In this document: positions 33,291 to 45,735 of the stretch, piece by piece
Layout of the letters: each line of letters starts with the position of its first letter
Numbering within the stretch: position 1 is the stretch's first letter
NCBI RefSeq assembly: GCF_019393635.1
Contig: NC_057864.1
Span: forward strand, 83,950,882 to 84,014,881
Source of the DNA: Dromiciops gliroides
Lineage: Eukaryota; Chordata; Mammalia; Microbiotheria; Microbiotheriidae
Length of the DNA: 64,000 nucleotides
Direction: 5' to 3'
Translations under genes and position numbers: made by a program
Notes under the pieces: model-generated
Told to the model about the DNA's origin: nothing
Databases searched by the model: none
What the model saw: only the letters and a program-made list of their open reading frames with translations

Positions 33291-34377
33291 ATTTGATCAA
33301 ATAACCAAACAGACTAGATTGTTTAGCATAAGACAAAATAGGGATGGAATGTAGATTGGAACTGGGATATGGAAAGTATATAGCAGGTTGGGAATTTCGA
33401 TTTAATGTGATAGACAAGAGAGATTTATCAAAGACTTTTGCTAGGAAGGTACTAGATAATGCAATAAACCTGCTGTTCTAGAAAGTTCAGTAAAGAGTTA
33501 GTCACACTTATAGACCAGACCAAGGGGAGTTTAAATGTAGAAATATAAATTACGAGATTATTAAACTAAATTAAATTATAAATAAAACACCAATATAAGG
33601 TGGTAAGAATTAGAATCGAGATATAGAGAAAGAAATGATAGTACTTTTACAACATATGCTTAGGTAAGATGTTTTTCAAACTTGATATCCAAAGACCATA
33701 AAAAATCTCAATAGTATTATATACATTTTCTATGATCATTTAAAGGTAAACCATAATGTTGCAGAACATATACCAAACCCTGGCAATATAATATGTTTAT
33801 GTAAGTCATAAATTTTATAGTTTGTGTTTGTTTTCTTAGATATCAAATTACACCTTTGATATTTTGAAGGATGCAATGTTTTTGGATTTGTTTACTTTTA
33901 AGAGGAAGACAGAATGTTGGACTGTTTCTTCAGGGTTGTTCAGGTTCTATACCCTAACCATGTTTCTGGCCCTTTCTTTTTATAGTGTAGATGGTATGAT
34001 AAGTATGTTGAATCTTTGTAACTTAAACTAATGGAGATTTGTAGAATTATAGGACTCTATGCAATGAGCAAAATATCATTTCCAAACAGTAATATTTAGA
34101 GAAATTAGAAATGCTGTCACTTGGATCTTACTTAGAATACTGTCCATTACATGGACCAACATTTTTATTGAACAGTATATCTCCATAGTTAATTTCTAAT
34201 TTATTGTAAATTCTTAGCAGACTGTCAGGAAAAAAAAGCATTCTCTCTAGCCTTATTTGTCATGAAGTCTTACTTCAGCACTATCTTTAAGGCTAAACAC
34301 TGACATTTTTGAGTTCATTTTAAAGAGTATAACATATGCCCTATGAATAGTGCACACAATAAATCCTGAGAAGTAGT
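33291..34377. other. Gene-free AT-rich stretch
   Basis: I see no gene, RNA gene or repeat that can be named here. Confidence 0.5.
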
Positions 34378-34575
34378 GTAGTGTGATGGAAATACCCTCA
34401 AATTTGGAACCAGAAGCCTGGAGTTTAAGTTCTAGGCCTACTGTTAATAAATATCATGACTAGGGATGAATTATTTCAATTTTATGAGCCTTACTTTATT
34501 CTTCTTTGCCAATTTTGGATAAGAACAAGTGAAATACTTAAGTTGCAGAGATGTTGTTAAAATAAAATTAAACAA
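34378..34575 (+). mobile_element. MIR-like SINE remnant
   Basis: GTGTGATGGAAATACCCTC, GAACCAGAAGCCTGGAGTTT and a later TGAGCCTTACTTTATTCTTC follow MIR order on the plus strand. Confidence 0.6.
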
Positions 34576-34589
34576 AAAATTAAAAAAAA

Positions 34590-35158
34590 ATTATTTTTAA
34601 TATAATAAACACTTGTAATCATAGTTTGGATTCCATTTTTATCCCTCCACTCCCTCCCCTGCCCACTCCCTAAGGCTTCAAGTAATCAGATATGGATTAT
34701 ACATATATTATTATGCAAAATATTACCACATTTGTAATTTTGTACAAGAAAACTTGAATGAAATGAAAAAAATAACAGTGAAAAATATAATTTTTTAGTC
34801 TGTTCCATCAATCTTTTTTCCCCTTTGGATATGGATAGTATATTTCATTAATAGTCTTTTGGGATAATCTTGGATCATTGTATTGTAGAGAAAAGTCAAG
34901 TCTTTCATACTTCTTCATCAAATAATATTGCTGTCTCTGTACACAATGTTCTGTTGGTTCTGCTCATTTCACTATACATTATTTCTTACATGTCTTTCCA
35001 GGCCTTTCTGAACTTATCCTGATGTCATTTCTTATAGCAAAATAATATTCTATCACTATCACATACCACAGTTTGTTTAGCCATTCCCCAATTGATGGGC
35101 ATTCCTTTCATTTCCAATTCTTAGCCACCACAAAAAGAACTGCTATAAATATATTTTA
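34590..35158 (-). mobile_element. L1 3' end fragment, antisense
   Basis: Minus-strand L1 3' UTR and C-terminal ORF2: TCCCTCCACTCCCTCCCCTG near 34639 is the complement of the G-rich 3' UTR tract, and CATTCCCCAATTGATGGGC near 35083 is the complement of a conserved C-terminal ORF2 word. A T-rich edge at 34585 marks the tail. It abuts a plus-strand L1 derivative. Confidence 0.82.
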
Positions 35159-35829
35159 AATAGGTCAATAAAGTTAATTAGCCCAAAATCTCTCAAATCC
35201 CACTCCAGATAAATTTAATGTAACAACTCAAAGTGAATTCTGGAGCTGCAGAACTAACAAATGGTGGGTGTACAAACATTCCAGCCAAAGACAACTTAAA
35301 AGGTCAGCAGAAAAGGTCTATCACACCAGGGTAAGAGTAGAGGACTGTCCAGTACAAGCAATGCCACAGCAAGATAACACCAGCTGTAGACCTGGGGACA
35401 ACTAAATCTGCAGCAGCAACAGATAGTAAGGGGATCTGACAAATGGACAGAAGGAGATTACAGGGGGCCTTTTGATGGCATTGGGTGCAGGACTCTGATG
35501 CATTGCTTATATGCTAATCTGGATCAAACTCCTTGGTGACAGTACGAAGGTGAGGAGGATACTATCACACAAGGGCTTCTGGTTGCAAGGGAGCAAGGAT
35601 CCTAGTTACAATTCCAGGATAGAAAAGCTTGTGCTCACAAACCAGAACACAGGCCAAGAGAGTAGTTAACACAACTTTCCTTAGATCATACCACTTTGGA
35701 AGAATGAAAAAAAGTATAGACCCCTGAAATTAGCCCTGAAAACTAATGCACAAAAACCCTGAAACTTCAGGCACTGTCCCCTCTAACCAAGAAGAAGTGT
35801 ACAACTTTAACATAAATTTCAAAGTTAAG

Positions 35830-37097
35830 AAATAGACTGCAGAATGAGCAAAAAAGAAACAACAATAAGAATCTAACCATAGAAAGTTACTATGGGAGCA
35901 GAGAAGAAAAAAAGAAATCAGAAGACAAAGTTAAAACATGCTACATCAAAAAACTAAAACGGAAAATATGACTTGGTCTCAGATGCAAAAAAGAATTCCT
36001 AGAATAGCTCTTACAGGATATTAAAAATCAAATAAGAGGTAGAGGAAATATTTGGAAAAGAAATGGGTGATTCAAGAAATCATGAAAAATGAGTCAATAG
36101 CTTGATAAAACAAGAAAAGAAAATGAGATGAGGAAAATAACACCTTTGAAACAGAATATGGCAAGTATTTTTTAAAAGGAACAAAAATACCCTGAAGAGT
36201 AGAATGCCTTTAAGGAACACAACTGGGCACATGAAAAAATACACTAATGATTTAATGAAAAGTACTTCTTATGAAGCAGAATTGACCAAGTAGAAAATAC
36301 ATTAAATAAAATAATTTCTTTAAAAGTAGAAATGGGGCAGCTAGCTGGCACAGTGGATAGAACACTAGCCCTGGATTCAGGAGGACCTGAGTTCAAATCC
36401 GGCTTCAGATACTTTACACATTTACTAGTTGTATGTCCCTGGGCAAGTCACTTAACCCCAATTGCCTCACAAAAAAAAAAAAAGTAGAAATGGCCACATG
36501 GAAAAAGAGATACAAACAATACACCCGAGAAAAATAATTCCTCAAAAATGATAATTGGACAAGGGGAAGCTAATGACTCCATGAGACATCAAGAAAGAAT
36601 CAAACAATATCAAAATAATGGGGAAATGTAAGAAAACATGAACAATCTTGTTGAAAAAACAATAGATGTGGAAAATACATGGAGGAAAGAATTTAAGAAT
36701 CATTTGGATTTCCTGAAAGCCATGAAAAAAAAAGAAAATGACATTAGACATCACCTTTAAAGAAAATATCAATAAAAAAGTACTCTGATATTCTAGAACC
36801 ACAGGTTAAAATAGAAATTTAAAGAATCCACCAATTGCTTCCTGAAAGATTCCAAAATGAGAAGTCTAATTATAGAACATTATAGAACATTATAGAAAAT
36901 GTTGCAAGGTTCCCGAAAGAAACAATTCAAATTTCATGGAGCCACAGTCAGAATAACAGATTTACCACCTTTTACATAAATGTATTGTAAGGCTTGCAGT
37001 ATGATATTCTGGGAGGCAAAAGAGCTTGGATTCCAACCTTTATACCAAATCAACCCTTTATAACAACTAATTGTACCCAGCAAAACTTTGAATAGAA
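35830..37097 (+). pseudogene. L1 ORF1, heavily degraded
   Basis: Readable in pieces across frames: coiled-coil text (KKEFLE, DKTRKENEMRK), KVEMATWKKRYKQYTREN after the SINE, the hinge EANDSMRHQERIKQYQ near 36570, and an RRM-like start (VENTWRKEFKNHLDFLKAM near 36670). Many stops. A 10-base direct repeat (ATTATAGAAC, two copies plus a partial third) lies at 36867-36899. Confidence 0.7.
36336..36479 (+). mobile_element. WSINE1-type SINE in degraded ORF1
   Basis: AAAAGTAGAAATGG occurs at 36322-36335 and 36480-36493, a perfect 14-base duplication, and the SINE ends in a run of A residues. Confidence 0.95.
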
Positions 37098-37469
37098 GTT
37101 ATTTTTTAAAAGAATGTTAATTATTTTGCATGTAATTGAGAAAATCATATATATTTTTAAAATATTATCTATAATGTTATACTTCCCAGCTAGGATTTTC
37201 TTTGGAGAAAGGAGGGGGAGTAGCAATTATTCTGGAAATGTGATTACATTGATATAGGGATCATTCACTGTGGAAACTTCTTTTACTAATATACTTTACA
37301 ACCTCCTATACAATTTCTACTTTTAAAAAGTAGTCTAGAATAAGATCATACAGTTAGAATATGTCCGAGGTAATACTTGAATCCAGGCTTTGCTCACTCT
37401 CAACATAGGTTTCTAGACATTATTCCATATTATATTATGATTATGGAAAGTTAACTCTTCATATCCCAC

Positions 37470-37612
37470 CCTTTCCTTTTTGTCACCTCTTGCCTCAGTT
37501 TCTTGAATTGTAAATAATAATGCCACCTATCTCCCACAGTTGTGGGGATCAACTAAAATAATATTTTCAAAGTGTATAGCACAATTCCTGTTATATAGTA
37601 GGCACTTAAAAA
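37470..37612 (+). mobile_element. MIR SINE
   Basis: TTGCCTCAGTTTCTTGAATTG, AATAATGCCACCTATCTCC, GTATAGCACAATTCCTG and TAGTAGGCACTTAAA give the MIR 3' half in the correct order. Confidence 0.75.
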
Positions 37613-38664
37613 GCTAATTTCCTCCATTTCACTACTTCTTCCATATCCTCTACACTAAAGCCCTTTATTTATGTTTGTTTATAACCTCCCATAGAGGATG
37701 TTCCTTTGTTAATGGAAATAAGTGAATGGCACAATCTAAATTTGGTTGAAAATTAATAATCTAATCAGTAAAATAAGGGCATAAAATATGGGTCAAATAA
37801 AGAAAAATGAAGGAGTCTAATATAGTGAAGGGATTAGATGCAGAATGTCAAACTGTCCTAGAACTTTTTATATCATTATAAAATGTTAGAACAAAGGACA
37901 ATCAATGATTCTCTCACACACCCTCTCCTTTTATATGTGAGAAAAATGATCTAATCGATCTAATAAATGATGACTAAGAATTAGAGGACCTAAGTTCAAC
38001 TCTAATATTTTTTTAAATATTTTTATATTTTTAAAATCAGAAATTCTGTACAAATATTAGGCATTATCAATATTTTAAAAATATTTCTCTGGGAACATGT
38101 AGATATAAGTACTCAGTTAAACATTAATATTCTTTTTTAATAAATGGGTTTATTAGTAATACAAATACTCTTATTGTTTATTTGTTATAATATTTTATTA
38201 TTTATTTGCTCTTATTATTATTTAGAAGGAAGAAAAAATTTGAATGGCAACTAGAAAAAATCTTATTAAGTCACTTTAGCCATGGCCTAGAGCAACATTT
38301 ATGTACTGCTAAACTATTTAAAAATTGGATGGGAAGAAATAGACGTTACTTTAGAAAATGCAAGACAATAATGCATTTGTTTTATTCTGAACTTCATTGG
38401 ATTTTATCAAAAAAATGTTTTAGGTGAGATGTCCTTGGGTATATTGCTTATACTCAATTTCAGGGAAACTCTAAGACAAGTTTGCTTGATGAAGAAGTCA
38501 GTTATGGTGTTAGCAAAAAGTGAAATGTATTGTCAGGGGCATGAGCTCTCAAATATGTCTCAGGGAAGTACATAGTTTCCATTTGTAAAATATCATCATT
38601 CAATATGTTTCAGTATCAACAACAAACTTTTCACCCATTACTTACTGCAATATATTATGCTCCA
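37613..38664. other. Gene-free AT-rich stretch
   Basis: No gene seen. A 73-codon plus-strand open frame (38206-38427) shows no known motif. Confidence 0.45.
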
Positions 38665-38820
38665 TGGTGAGTCTTATCATAGATTGAGAGCCAGAGACTC
38701 TATAGCTGACTGCCTATCTAACCTTGTTCATTTACCATATCTGGATCTCCTTATTTGCAAGATTAGGATAAAATTATATCTAAAGTCCCTTCCAGCTCTA
38801 AATGTCATGATCTTCTAATA
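38665..38820 (+). mobile_element. MIR-like SINE remnant
   Basis: GAGAGCCAGAGACTCTATAG, ATCTGGATCTCCTTATTTGC and AAGTCCCTTCCAGCTCTAAA are in the order seen in marsupial MIR-type elements. Confidence 0.65.
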
Positions 38821-38989
38821 TCAAAAAGTTCAGGGCAGGATTCCTGACATTAAATGTTTTGCATATTTTTGAAAAAATAATTCATAAGGGACAAAAAATG
38901 TAATATAAGTCTAAATGCCAAATGAGTGATTATGCAAGAACCAGAGAGGGGCAAAGATATTTCCCTTTCTATATGAACAGGAGTAAAAT

Positions 38990-40560
38990 TAATAGTTGAC
39001 CATCACACAATGGCTGTTACTGTGTACAATATTCTTCTGATTCTGCTTACTTCAATTAGCATCCATTCATATAAGTCTTCCCAGGTTTTTCTGAAATCAA
39101 CCTTCTTATTATTTCTTGTAGCACAATAGTATCTTATTACATTCATGTACCACAACTTGTTCAACCATCCCCCAATTTTGGGGCATCCCCTCAATTTCTA
39201 ATTCTTCGCCACCACAAAAAGAGGTTTTACAAATATGTTGGACATATGTGTCCTTTTTCTATTTTTATGCTCTCTTTGCAGTACAGACTTAGTAGTACTG
39301 TTGGATCAAAGGTTATGCACAATTTTATAGCCCTTTAATATATTTCCAAGTTGTTTTTCAGAATTGTTGATTCAGTTCACAAATTTTCTCACATCTCCTC
39401 TAACATTTATCATTTTCCTTCTTTGTCATATTAACCAATCTGATATATTTTAGGTGGTACCTCATAGTTGTGTTAATTTTCATTTCTCTAATCAATAGAG
39501 ATTTAGAACACATCTTCTAATGTCTACAGGCAGATTTAATTTCTTCAAGTGAAAACTGTTCAAATCCTTTGACCATTTATCAATTGAAGATTGACTTGTA
39601 TTCTTATAAATTTGACTTGGTTTTCTATATAGTTGAGAAATGAAGCCTTTATCAGAAACATTGCCTGTAAAATTGTTTCCCAGCTTTCTCTTTTTTCTTC
39701 TAATCTTGGTTGAATTGGTTTTGTTTCTGCAACCCCTTTTTTTAATTTGATGCAATCAAAAATATCCGTTTTACATTTCCTAATGTTGTCTATTGTTTGT
39801 ACACAAATTCTTCTCTTATTCACAGATCTTACAGATAAGACTCCTTCCTCTCTTAATTTGCCTATGGTATCATCCTTAATGTCTAAATTACGTACCTGTT
39901 TTGACCTTATTTTTCTAGTTTTCCAAGAAATTTTTGTCAAATAGTGAGTTCTCATCCCACAATCTTGAATCTTTGGATTTAGCAAACAATAGATTATGTA
40001 CGCAAAACATCATATTGAATGAGGACAGTAATCTATTCCACCAATCCATTGCTCTATTTCTTAGCCAATATCAAATAGTTTGATGAATATATTTGATGAG
40101 TGCTACTTTATAATATGGCTTTAAGATTGGTATGGCTAGGTCTGCTTCCTTTGCAGTTTTTTTTCATTAATTCCCTTGATATTCTTAAACTTTTGTTCTT
40201 CCAGATGAATTTTGTTATTTTTTTCTAGTGCTATAAAATGATTATTGGTAGTTTGTTATGACAGTGAGGAATTAAATTAATTTAACTAAAATTGTCATTT
40301 AGCTTGACGTACGCATGAGCAAATGCTATTTTTACAACTGTTTAGCTCAGATTTTATGTGAAAAAGGGTTTTGTAATTGTGTCTATATAGTTCCTGAATT
40401 TATTTTGGCAGGTAGATTCCCAGGTATTTTATATTGTCTACAGTTATTTTTAATGGAATCTCTCTTTCTATCTCTTGCTAATGGGCTTTGTTGGTAATCT
40501 ATAGAAATGCTAATGATTTATTTGAGTTTGAATCATATATGTTTAAACTTAAAAGGGAAA
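38990..40560 (-). mobile_element. Old L1 ORF2 fragment, antisense
   Basis: Minus strand reads through the C-terminal half of L1 ORF2: near 39180 REWLN-equivalent text (GGWLNKLWYMNVIRYYC), near 39650 KASFLNYIENQ with KFIRIQVNLQL, near 39900 RNLDIKDDTIGKLREEGV, and further toward 40500 text equivalent to the NPHKSS region. Numerous stops. 3' UTR absent. More diverged than the 24-kb L1. Confidence 0.85.
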
Positions 40561-41120
40561 TTTACATAATAAATCAGTTTGTATAGTTTCAGAGAAATTT
40601 TCTAGTCTTCCTCCAAATATTTAATTACTTTGGCTATGACTACACATTATGTTTCCTCTAGATCAAATAAATCTCTAGAACAACTAAATATAACAAAAAT
40701 ATGACTAAAAATTTATTTGAGTTATAACAGTTCCTGTGCTGTTCACTTTTTGGTTCCTTTTAATATAAGTTATTTTTGATTGGTAAATGCAGTGACAAGT
40801 ATAATTATTAATTTTTATAGTTTTACCATTATTTCTAATACTTTATTATAACTAATCATTATTAATGATAACATTTTAATTGAGTACCATTTTGACACTA
40901 TTCTCTGGAATGAAGTTGGGCTTATATTTTTCAAGTCTCTTCCTTCAAGTAACATTTGACAATGACCAAAAGGTTTCTAGAATGGTCAGACAATGTGTAG
41001 ATTACATATGTTACCTGAGGATCTGCCTAGCTAAATTTAGAAAGACTCAGAAAAAGATGAGTTTCTTTGACTGCTCTAAATCATGAGATGATTATGATGT
41101 GAAAAGGATATGGGAAATCG
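40561..41120. other. Gene-free AT-rich stretch
   Basis: Nothing recognised. A 68-codon plus-strand open frame (40880-41086) has no motif I can name. Confidence 0.45.
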
Positions 41121-41245
41121 GGGTGGCACATTTGATGTAGCATTGGGCCTGGAGTCAGGAATTCTTAAATTCAAATACAGCTTCAGACAGTTACTGACAA
41201 TGTATTCCTAGACAAGTTACTTAAGCTCTGCCTCATTTTCTATCA
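41121..41245 (+). mobile_element. MIR/core-SINE-like remnant
   Basis: GGGGTGGCACATTTGATGTAG, GGCCTGGAGTCAGGAATTC and CCTAGACAAGTTACTTAAGC are worn SINE words on the plus strand. Confidence 0.6.
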
Positions 41246-41339
41246 ATAAGAATGTTTGATATTTGTGTGTTAATTTTTTTATTATTGAACTGTCTGATAT
41301 GCAATTATGTTTTTATTCTAGTAATAATCTTTGAGATGT

Positions 41340-41480
41340 TGTATGGTGTTATTGAGAGAACATGGTTTAAAGCAAGGAAGACATACATTTTAGACTTAGG
41401 TCTGATATGTAAGTACTGTGTGACCCTTGGGAAGTCACTAAACTTCATAGTCCTCTCTACAAATTGCTATAACTATAAAG
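41340..41480 (+). mobile_element. MIR-like SINE remnant
   Basis: TGTATGGTGTTATTGAGAG, ACTGTGTGACCCTTGGGAAG and CACTAAACTTC follow MIR order. A second, weaker one on the minus strand may lie at 41575-41725. Confidence 0.6.
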
Positions 41481-41725
41481 TAGCAAGTATTTTCTCATGT
41501 GGGAGTTCCTTTCTATTAAAATCACTGGCCTAGTTTCTCTCCAAAGTCTTTGAAACCATATATTCTAACCAATTTATTTTCTGGAGTGTGTAGTTGAAGA
41601 ATTGGAGACATATAGAAATTAATTGACTTGGTCAGGATAACACATCTATGTCAATAAAGAATTTATACTGTTACTTATATATCCTGATTTTCAGTTTAGG
41701 ATTATTTCCACAAGGCTGATTGTTA

Positions 41726-43029
41726 TTAGTCAAAATATTTGTTTATGTTATAATTACTTAACTGCATAGGAGATAAAGATCCTTAAAAATCTCTAGCATT
41801 TCCTTCCGCACCTTGTGTAAATTGTAGTTACCTCTGTCATTGTTGTATATGTTGAGAACTTTCAGACAATTATATAGAAATCACATATTAGAATTTGTAT
41901 CTTCCATATCTGTGTCTCCAGTCCCATAAAATATATGCCATCTATGCCTAAAATATTTTGAATAAGCTACTTGAAGCCTTGACATTTTTATAATTTTCTC
42001 TTAAACTTTCTATTTCTATAATTTTCTTTCTTGTTTGTCATTCTTTGTTCCAATTTCTTTATAACAATTTTATCAGCTCCACATCAGTTTCCATGGAACA
42101 GATTCACTTCCACTTGAGATGATCTTGATTTTGATTTATGGTACACATCCTCCCACTCTTAGTGATGGAGAAAATTAGCATAGTCAAGATGGATATTTTC
42201 CCAGCATGAGATACCTGTTTTGCATACACATTCTGGCCATTTTTATATGGTGTGTTTCCACAGAATGGTTTTAATTTACCTTTGTTGCAAAAATTTTATA
42301 GTCACTGGAATGACTTAAAACTATTCTACTAGTTCAACCTTGAAAATTAATTTGATAACCACAAATCCCCACAATTTTTTCACCTTTTATATGTATTATA
42401 ATCATATGTGTCTGCCATATCCATTGCAGTAGAATTTTTGGCCCACCTTTCACAAACAAACACACCTTTCAAGCAAGTATATCAAAAATATCACCATCAG
42501 TATTTTATTAAAACTGAAATGATTTTTTAACAGAAAACACACCAAATCCTTCAATATTTGATAAGAGAAAATTGTTATCAGCTCAAAAGTAGTTATTCTA
42601 TAGAGGAGAACCAAACAATTATCTATCTCTGTGATTATTTTCACATAGTTAATGACAGAATATATCTGTACATAGACATATATATATATATATATTCATG
42701 TCTATATGCACATACCCATATTATATACAATGTATATATTCACGTATATGTTCATATACACATTATTTTCATGTGTATAATATATGCATTTGTACATGTC
42801 TGTAATATACATGTGAATTTATCTAAAATCACATATACAATTACAAAGTAGAAGGAATACTTGACATAATTATCCTGATTTGACAAAAAACTAATCCTTA
42901 TTATCACTTTAGTTATTTGAACATGTCTGTAAAAAACAGCATTTAATTTTTTTACTTCAGTAATTACTTTTCCGTTGAAGTCCACAATTGACTTTATCTT
43001 TGTTAAAAACAAATCTCTAATCACTTCAT
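41726..43029. other. Gene-free stretch with TA/TACA simple repeats
   Basis: Unassigned DNA. A TA-rich simple repeat at 42660-42795 makes spurious open frames on both strands (about 97 and 111 codons). No gene is seen. Confidence 0.5.
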
Positions 43030-43215
43030 TTATATAGTACTTTATAGTTACAAAGCACTTAACATACCTGTTCTCATAAATCTTCACAAGAGACCTCTAT
43101 GAGAGTATTATAATATTCATTTCTCAGATGAGAGAACCAAGACTCACACACATATGAAGTATGGTGAAAGTCACACAGTAAGTCCCAGATCAGGGATTTG
43201 GAACACGGCTGTGCT
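43030..43215 (-). mobile_element. MIR SINE, antisense
   Basis: TTTATATAGTACTTTATAG, GCACTTAACATACCTG, CAAGAGACCTCTATGAG, TTTCTCAGATGAGAGAACC and GTCACACAGTAAGTC give a long MIR match in the reverse direction. Confidence 0.75.
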
Positions 43216-43984
43216 TTCCACCTACCCTTAATAACTGAGAAGTTGTTGGTTGTCAATATGTATATATTCTTCAAAGTATCAGTTTGATTGAAATTAATTA
43301 GTTTCATTTTGTATATTTCCTTTTTTTTCCTGAAAACACAGATGTATGTGTTGATACTGTCATAACTTAAATTACTAAAGGAAAATTTCATGATATGCTT
43401 TGTAGTGGTAATTACCTATCCTATGCTATTGGTCTCATTCCAGCACTAATTAGTCATATTCAGTTTCTTCAGAATTCTTAACATTAGCAGTCCAAACCTT
43501 CACTCCCTGATGTTGGTCATTATAGAGCTTCATCTTCCCCACTTGGCAAAAGCTACCTTACTTCATAGGAGACAGTATTTTATTGACAGCACAAGTCATT
43601 ACTGTACAAACAGTAGAGAAAGTATATGAAATGCTTTATGATCGTGTCAGATGAAAGGCACTTTCTAGTTGATGTAACGTATTTATCTCATCTAAGTTTG
43701 GGTGCCAGTGTAATATCTTAAATTGATGCTGGCCAGTATTGCTAAATTGACACCACTGGAAGAAGATCAAATACATTCAAATCATTTCTGATATGTCCTT
43801 ATGACTTTTATATCCTGGGAATAATTGGAATCAAATGACCCTTTAGGCAAGTGGCAATAAAACAAAGAATTATCGTTTATTTTTGGTCCAAAACAAAACA
43901 TGACTATTTCAGGGCTAAATTTCATTGGTAAGATTTCATTTAACTTGAGATGTCCTTTTGCATTGAGTTATGTTTTTTATTAAG
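43216..43984. other. Gene-free stretch
   Basis: No gene or nameable repeat is seen. Confidence 0.45.
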
Positions 43985-43995
43985 AGTTCGTTTCT

Positions 43996-44140
43996 GGGGC
44001 AGCTAGGTTGCACAGTGGATAGAGCACCAGTCATGGAGTCAGGAGGACTTGAGTTCAAATCTGACCTCAGACACTTAACACTTACTAGCTGTGTGACCCT
44101 GGGCAAGTCACTTAACCCCAATTGCCTCACCCCCCAAAAA
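43996..44140 (+). mobile_element. WSINE1-type SINE
   Basis: GGGGCAGCTAGGTTGCACAG head, a C/A tail (CCCCCCAAAAA) and flanks AGTTCGTTTCT (43985-43995) and AGTTCATTTCT (44141-44151). Confidence 0.95.
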
Positions 44141-44151
44141 AGTTCATTTCT

Positions 44152-44769
44152 CTTATTTAAAAAAATAGGCAAACTCTGCAGGACCACCTAAGAGTGTACC
44201 TTCAAGCTGGAGATGCTAATTGCTAATCATAATATGAAAACTTCATGTTTGTGACCATGTTTAACTACTGATTAGAATTTGATATGTTTGCAGTAGGTAA
44301 AGCTATTTCTAATAGCGTATTTAGATTTCCAGTGGTAGGCCTAATTAATGCCTTTACAATTGTGAGAATATGTTAGTAAAAGAGGACTATTTTTCAAGCC
44401 AAGTTAGAAATTCAGTTCTAACTCATTTCACTGAAGGAAACGGTTACAAACTTGGTTCATAACTTAGACTTTCTCCTAGACTATTATTGCACAGTTATAA
44501 AGACATTATTTTCTCACACAAGGTATACTGGTTCTGAGAGGATAATGGTCTCTGCTATGTATATGTTTTTGGGTAGGTGGAATAGATGTGTATAACTGAT
44601 GGTGGTACAGGGGTGTATGGTACAGAAACCAACAGGGTTTGGAAACTCCATGCATCTGTGCTCATGTCATAAGCTTGTCAGGTATAAAGTTCTGCCCATT
44701 TAGATCCTAAGGGACTGGGATTTCCAGGCTTCCTCCTAGTAGGCTTGAATATCTATGATGGTGTCTCTG
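44152..44769. other. Gene-free stretch
   Basis: Unassigned. There is no snRNA-type promoter (TATA box or proximal element) immediately before the U6-like sequence at 44786. Confidence 0.5.
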
Positions 44770-44785
44770 GTGAAATATTTCCACA

Positions 44786-44878
44786 GTGCTTGCTTTGGCA
44801 GCACATATACTAAAATTGGAATGATAAAGAGAAGATCAGCATGGCCCCTGCGCAAATGATGACATGCAAATTAGAGAA
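44786..44878 (+). pseudogene. RNU6-like: U6 snRNA retrocopy (processed pseudogene)
   Basis: 93 bases follow U6 spliceosomal RNA from its first base: GTGCTTGCTTTGGCAGCACA, then ATACTAAAATTGGAATGATA, AGAGAAGATCAGCATGGCCC, CTGCGCAAATGATGACATGC. The last 14 or so bases of U6, including the U tail, are missing. Most differences from U6 are CG to TG, as expected for methylated dead copies. A perfect 16-base duplication, GTGAAATATTTCCACA, flanks it at 44770-44785 and 44879-44894. No U6 promoter precedes it, so it arose by reverse transcription, probably by L1 machinery. Confidence 0.95.
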
Positions 44879-44894
44879 GTGAAATATTTCCACA

Positions 44895-45484
44895 TATCCT
44901 CATAGATGATATTGATTGAGATTAAGTTGTGGACATTTTCAATGATGTTGTTAATGTTTTTTTCTAGATACATGCTTTATACTAGTCTAAATCCTGTTCT
45001 TGATAGGTAGCTCTAGGTTTTCTACCTCAATTCGTTTTGATAAGTTTATCTCCTGTCTCCCTCTATTTACAATAAAGTTCAAGAACATTACATTAGATAA
45101 TGTTCTTGGACATCTTTACAAATAGTTAACCCATTCCAGAATATTTATATCATATATTTAGAAAGTAAATTTATTCATACCTGTGACCCAAATTTGCCTT
45201 TTTAGTCTAACTTTCTAAATCCAGATCAGAGCAGTACCATTCAACATCCACAGCCTCTTCTTCTGCTCCCTATCTTTCTCTGTATTTCTGCATTTGTGTT
45301 TTATCTTTTCGATGGCTTTGGTTTTTATTTTTAAAAAGGAATTTCTTACTGCTAAATTCTAATTTTCCCATGTTTTCCCTTTTCCTCTTCCTTTCTTTTT
45401 TTAACTCCTCCCCAAAGAATTGATCCACAAGTATGACCCATGTTTGTAGTTTTTAACCACTTTTGTTTCCCCTCATTTATAATA
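44895..45484. other. Gene-free stretch
   Basis: No gene seen; pyrimidine-rich toward 45350-45410. Confidence 0.45.
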
Positions 45485-45735
45485 GAAGTTGCTGGACCTT
45501 GTATAAGCCTGAGTCTCTTTACTATGTACTTGAATTATTACTTTCTGATGGGGCTTTTTTTTTCATTCTGTAAAATTTGGTATTTCTTCTTTGAATCAGG
45601 AGATATGGATTTTGGCTATGATATTTCTGAGTGTTTGCAATTTATGGTTACAGTAGGTGAATTTTATATTTTCTTTTTGTTGTAAGGTTCTAAAAGTTAT
45701 GGGTATTTTTATGATTTCATGAAATATGATAAGCA
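45485..45735 (-). mobile_element. Possible old L1 ORF1 remnant, antisense
   Basis: AGAAGTTGCTGGACCTTG, TATGTACTTGAATTATTAC and GGATTTTGGCTATGATATTTC parallel the antisense ORF1 text at 11.9-12.0 and 19.6-19.7 kb in the same order, with much decay. Confidence 0.5.

Larger units (their letters stand above)
35160..37165 (+). mobile_element. Old ORF1-bearing L1 derivative, ORF2 absent
   Basis: A GC-richer 5' UTR-like part (35160-35830), a degraded ORF1 (about 35830-37097) and directly after it an L1-type 3' terminus (TTGCATGTAATTGAGAAAAT near 37130, then an A/T-rich end). No ORF2 sequence is present. A SINE sits at 36336-36479. More worn than the ORF1-only elements at 12 and 20 kb. The left edge is placed where the antisense L1 ends. 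Confidence 0.65.

Noticed and set aside
34590..37165. Twin-priming inversion: antisense L1 3' end next to sense 5' UTR/ORF1
   Set aside because: The sense part carries its own L1-type 3' terminus at about 37118-37165, so it is better read as a separate ORF1-bearing element next to an older fragment.
43970..44191. 73- and 83-codon open frames on both strands
   Set aside because: Both are translations of the SINE at 43996-44140. Similar SINE-derived frames occur at every SINE in the window.
44786..44878. A working U6 snRNA gene
   Set aside because: The 3' end is missing, CG sites have decayed, no promoter precedes it, and target-site duplications show a retrocopy.
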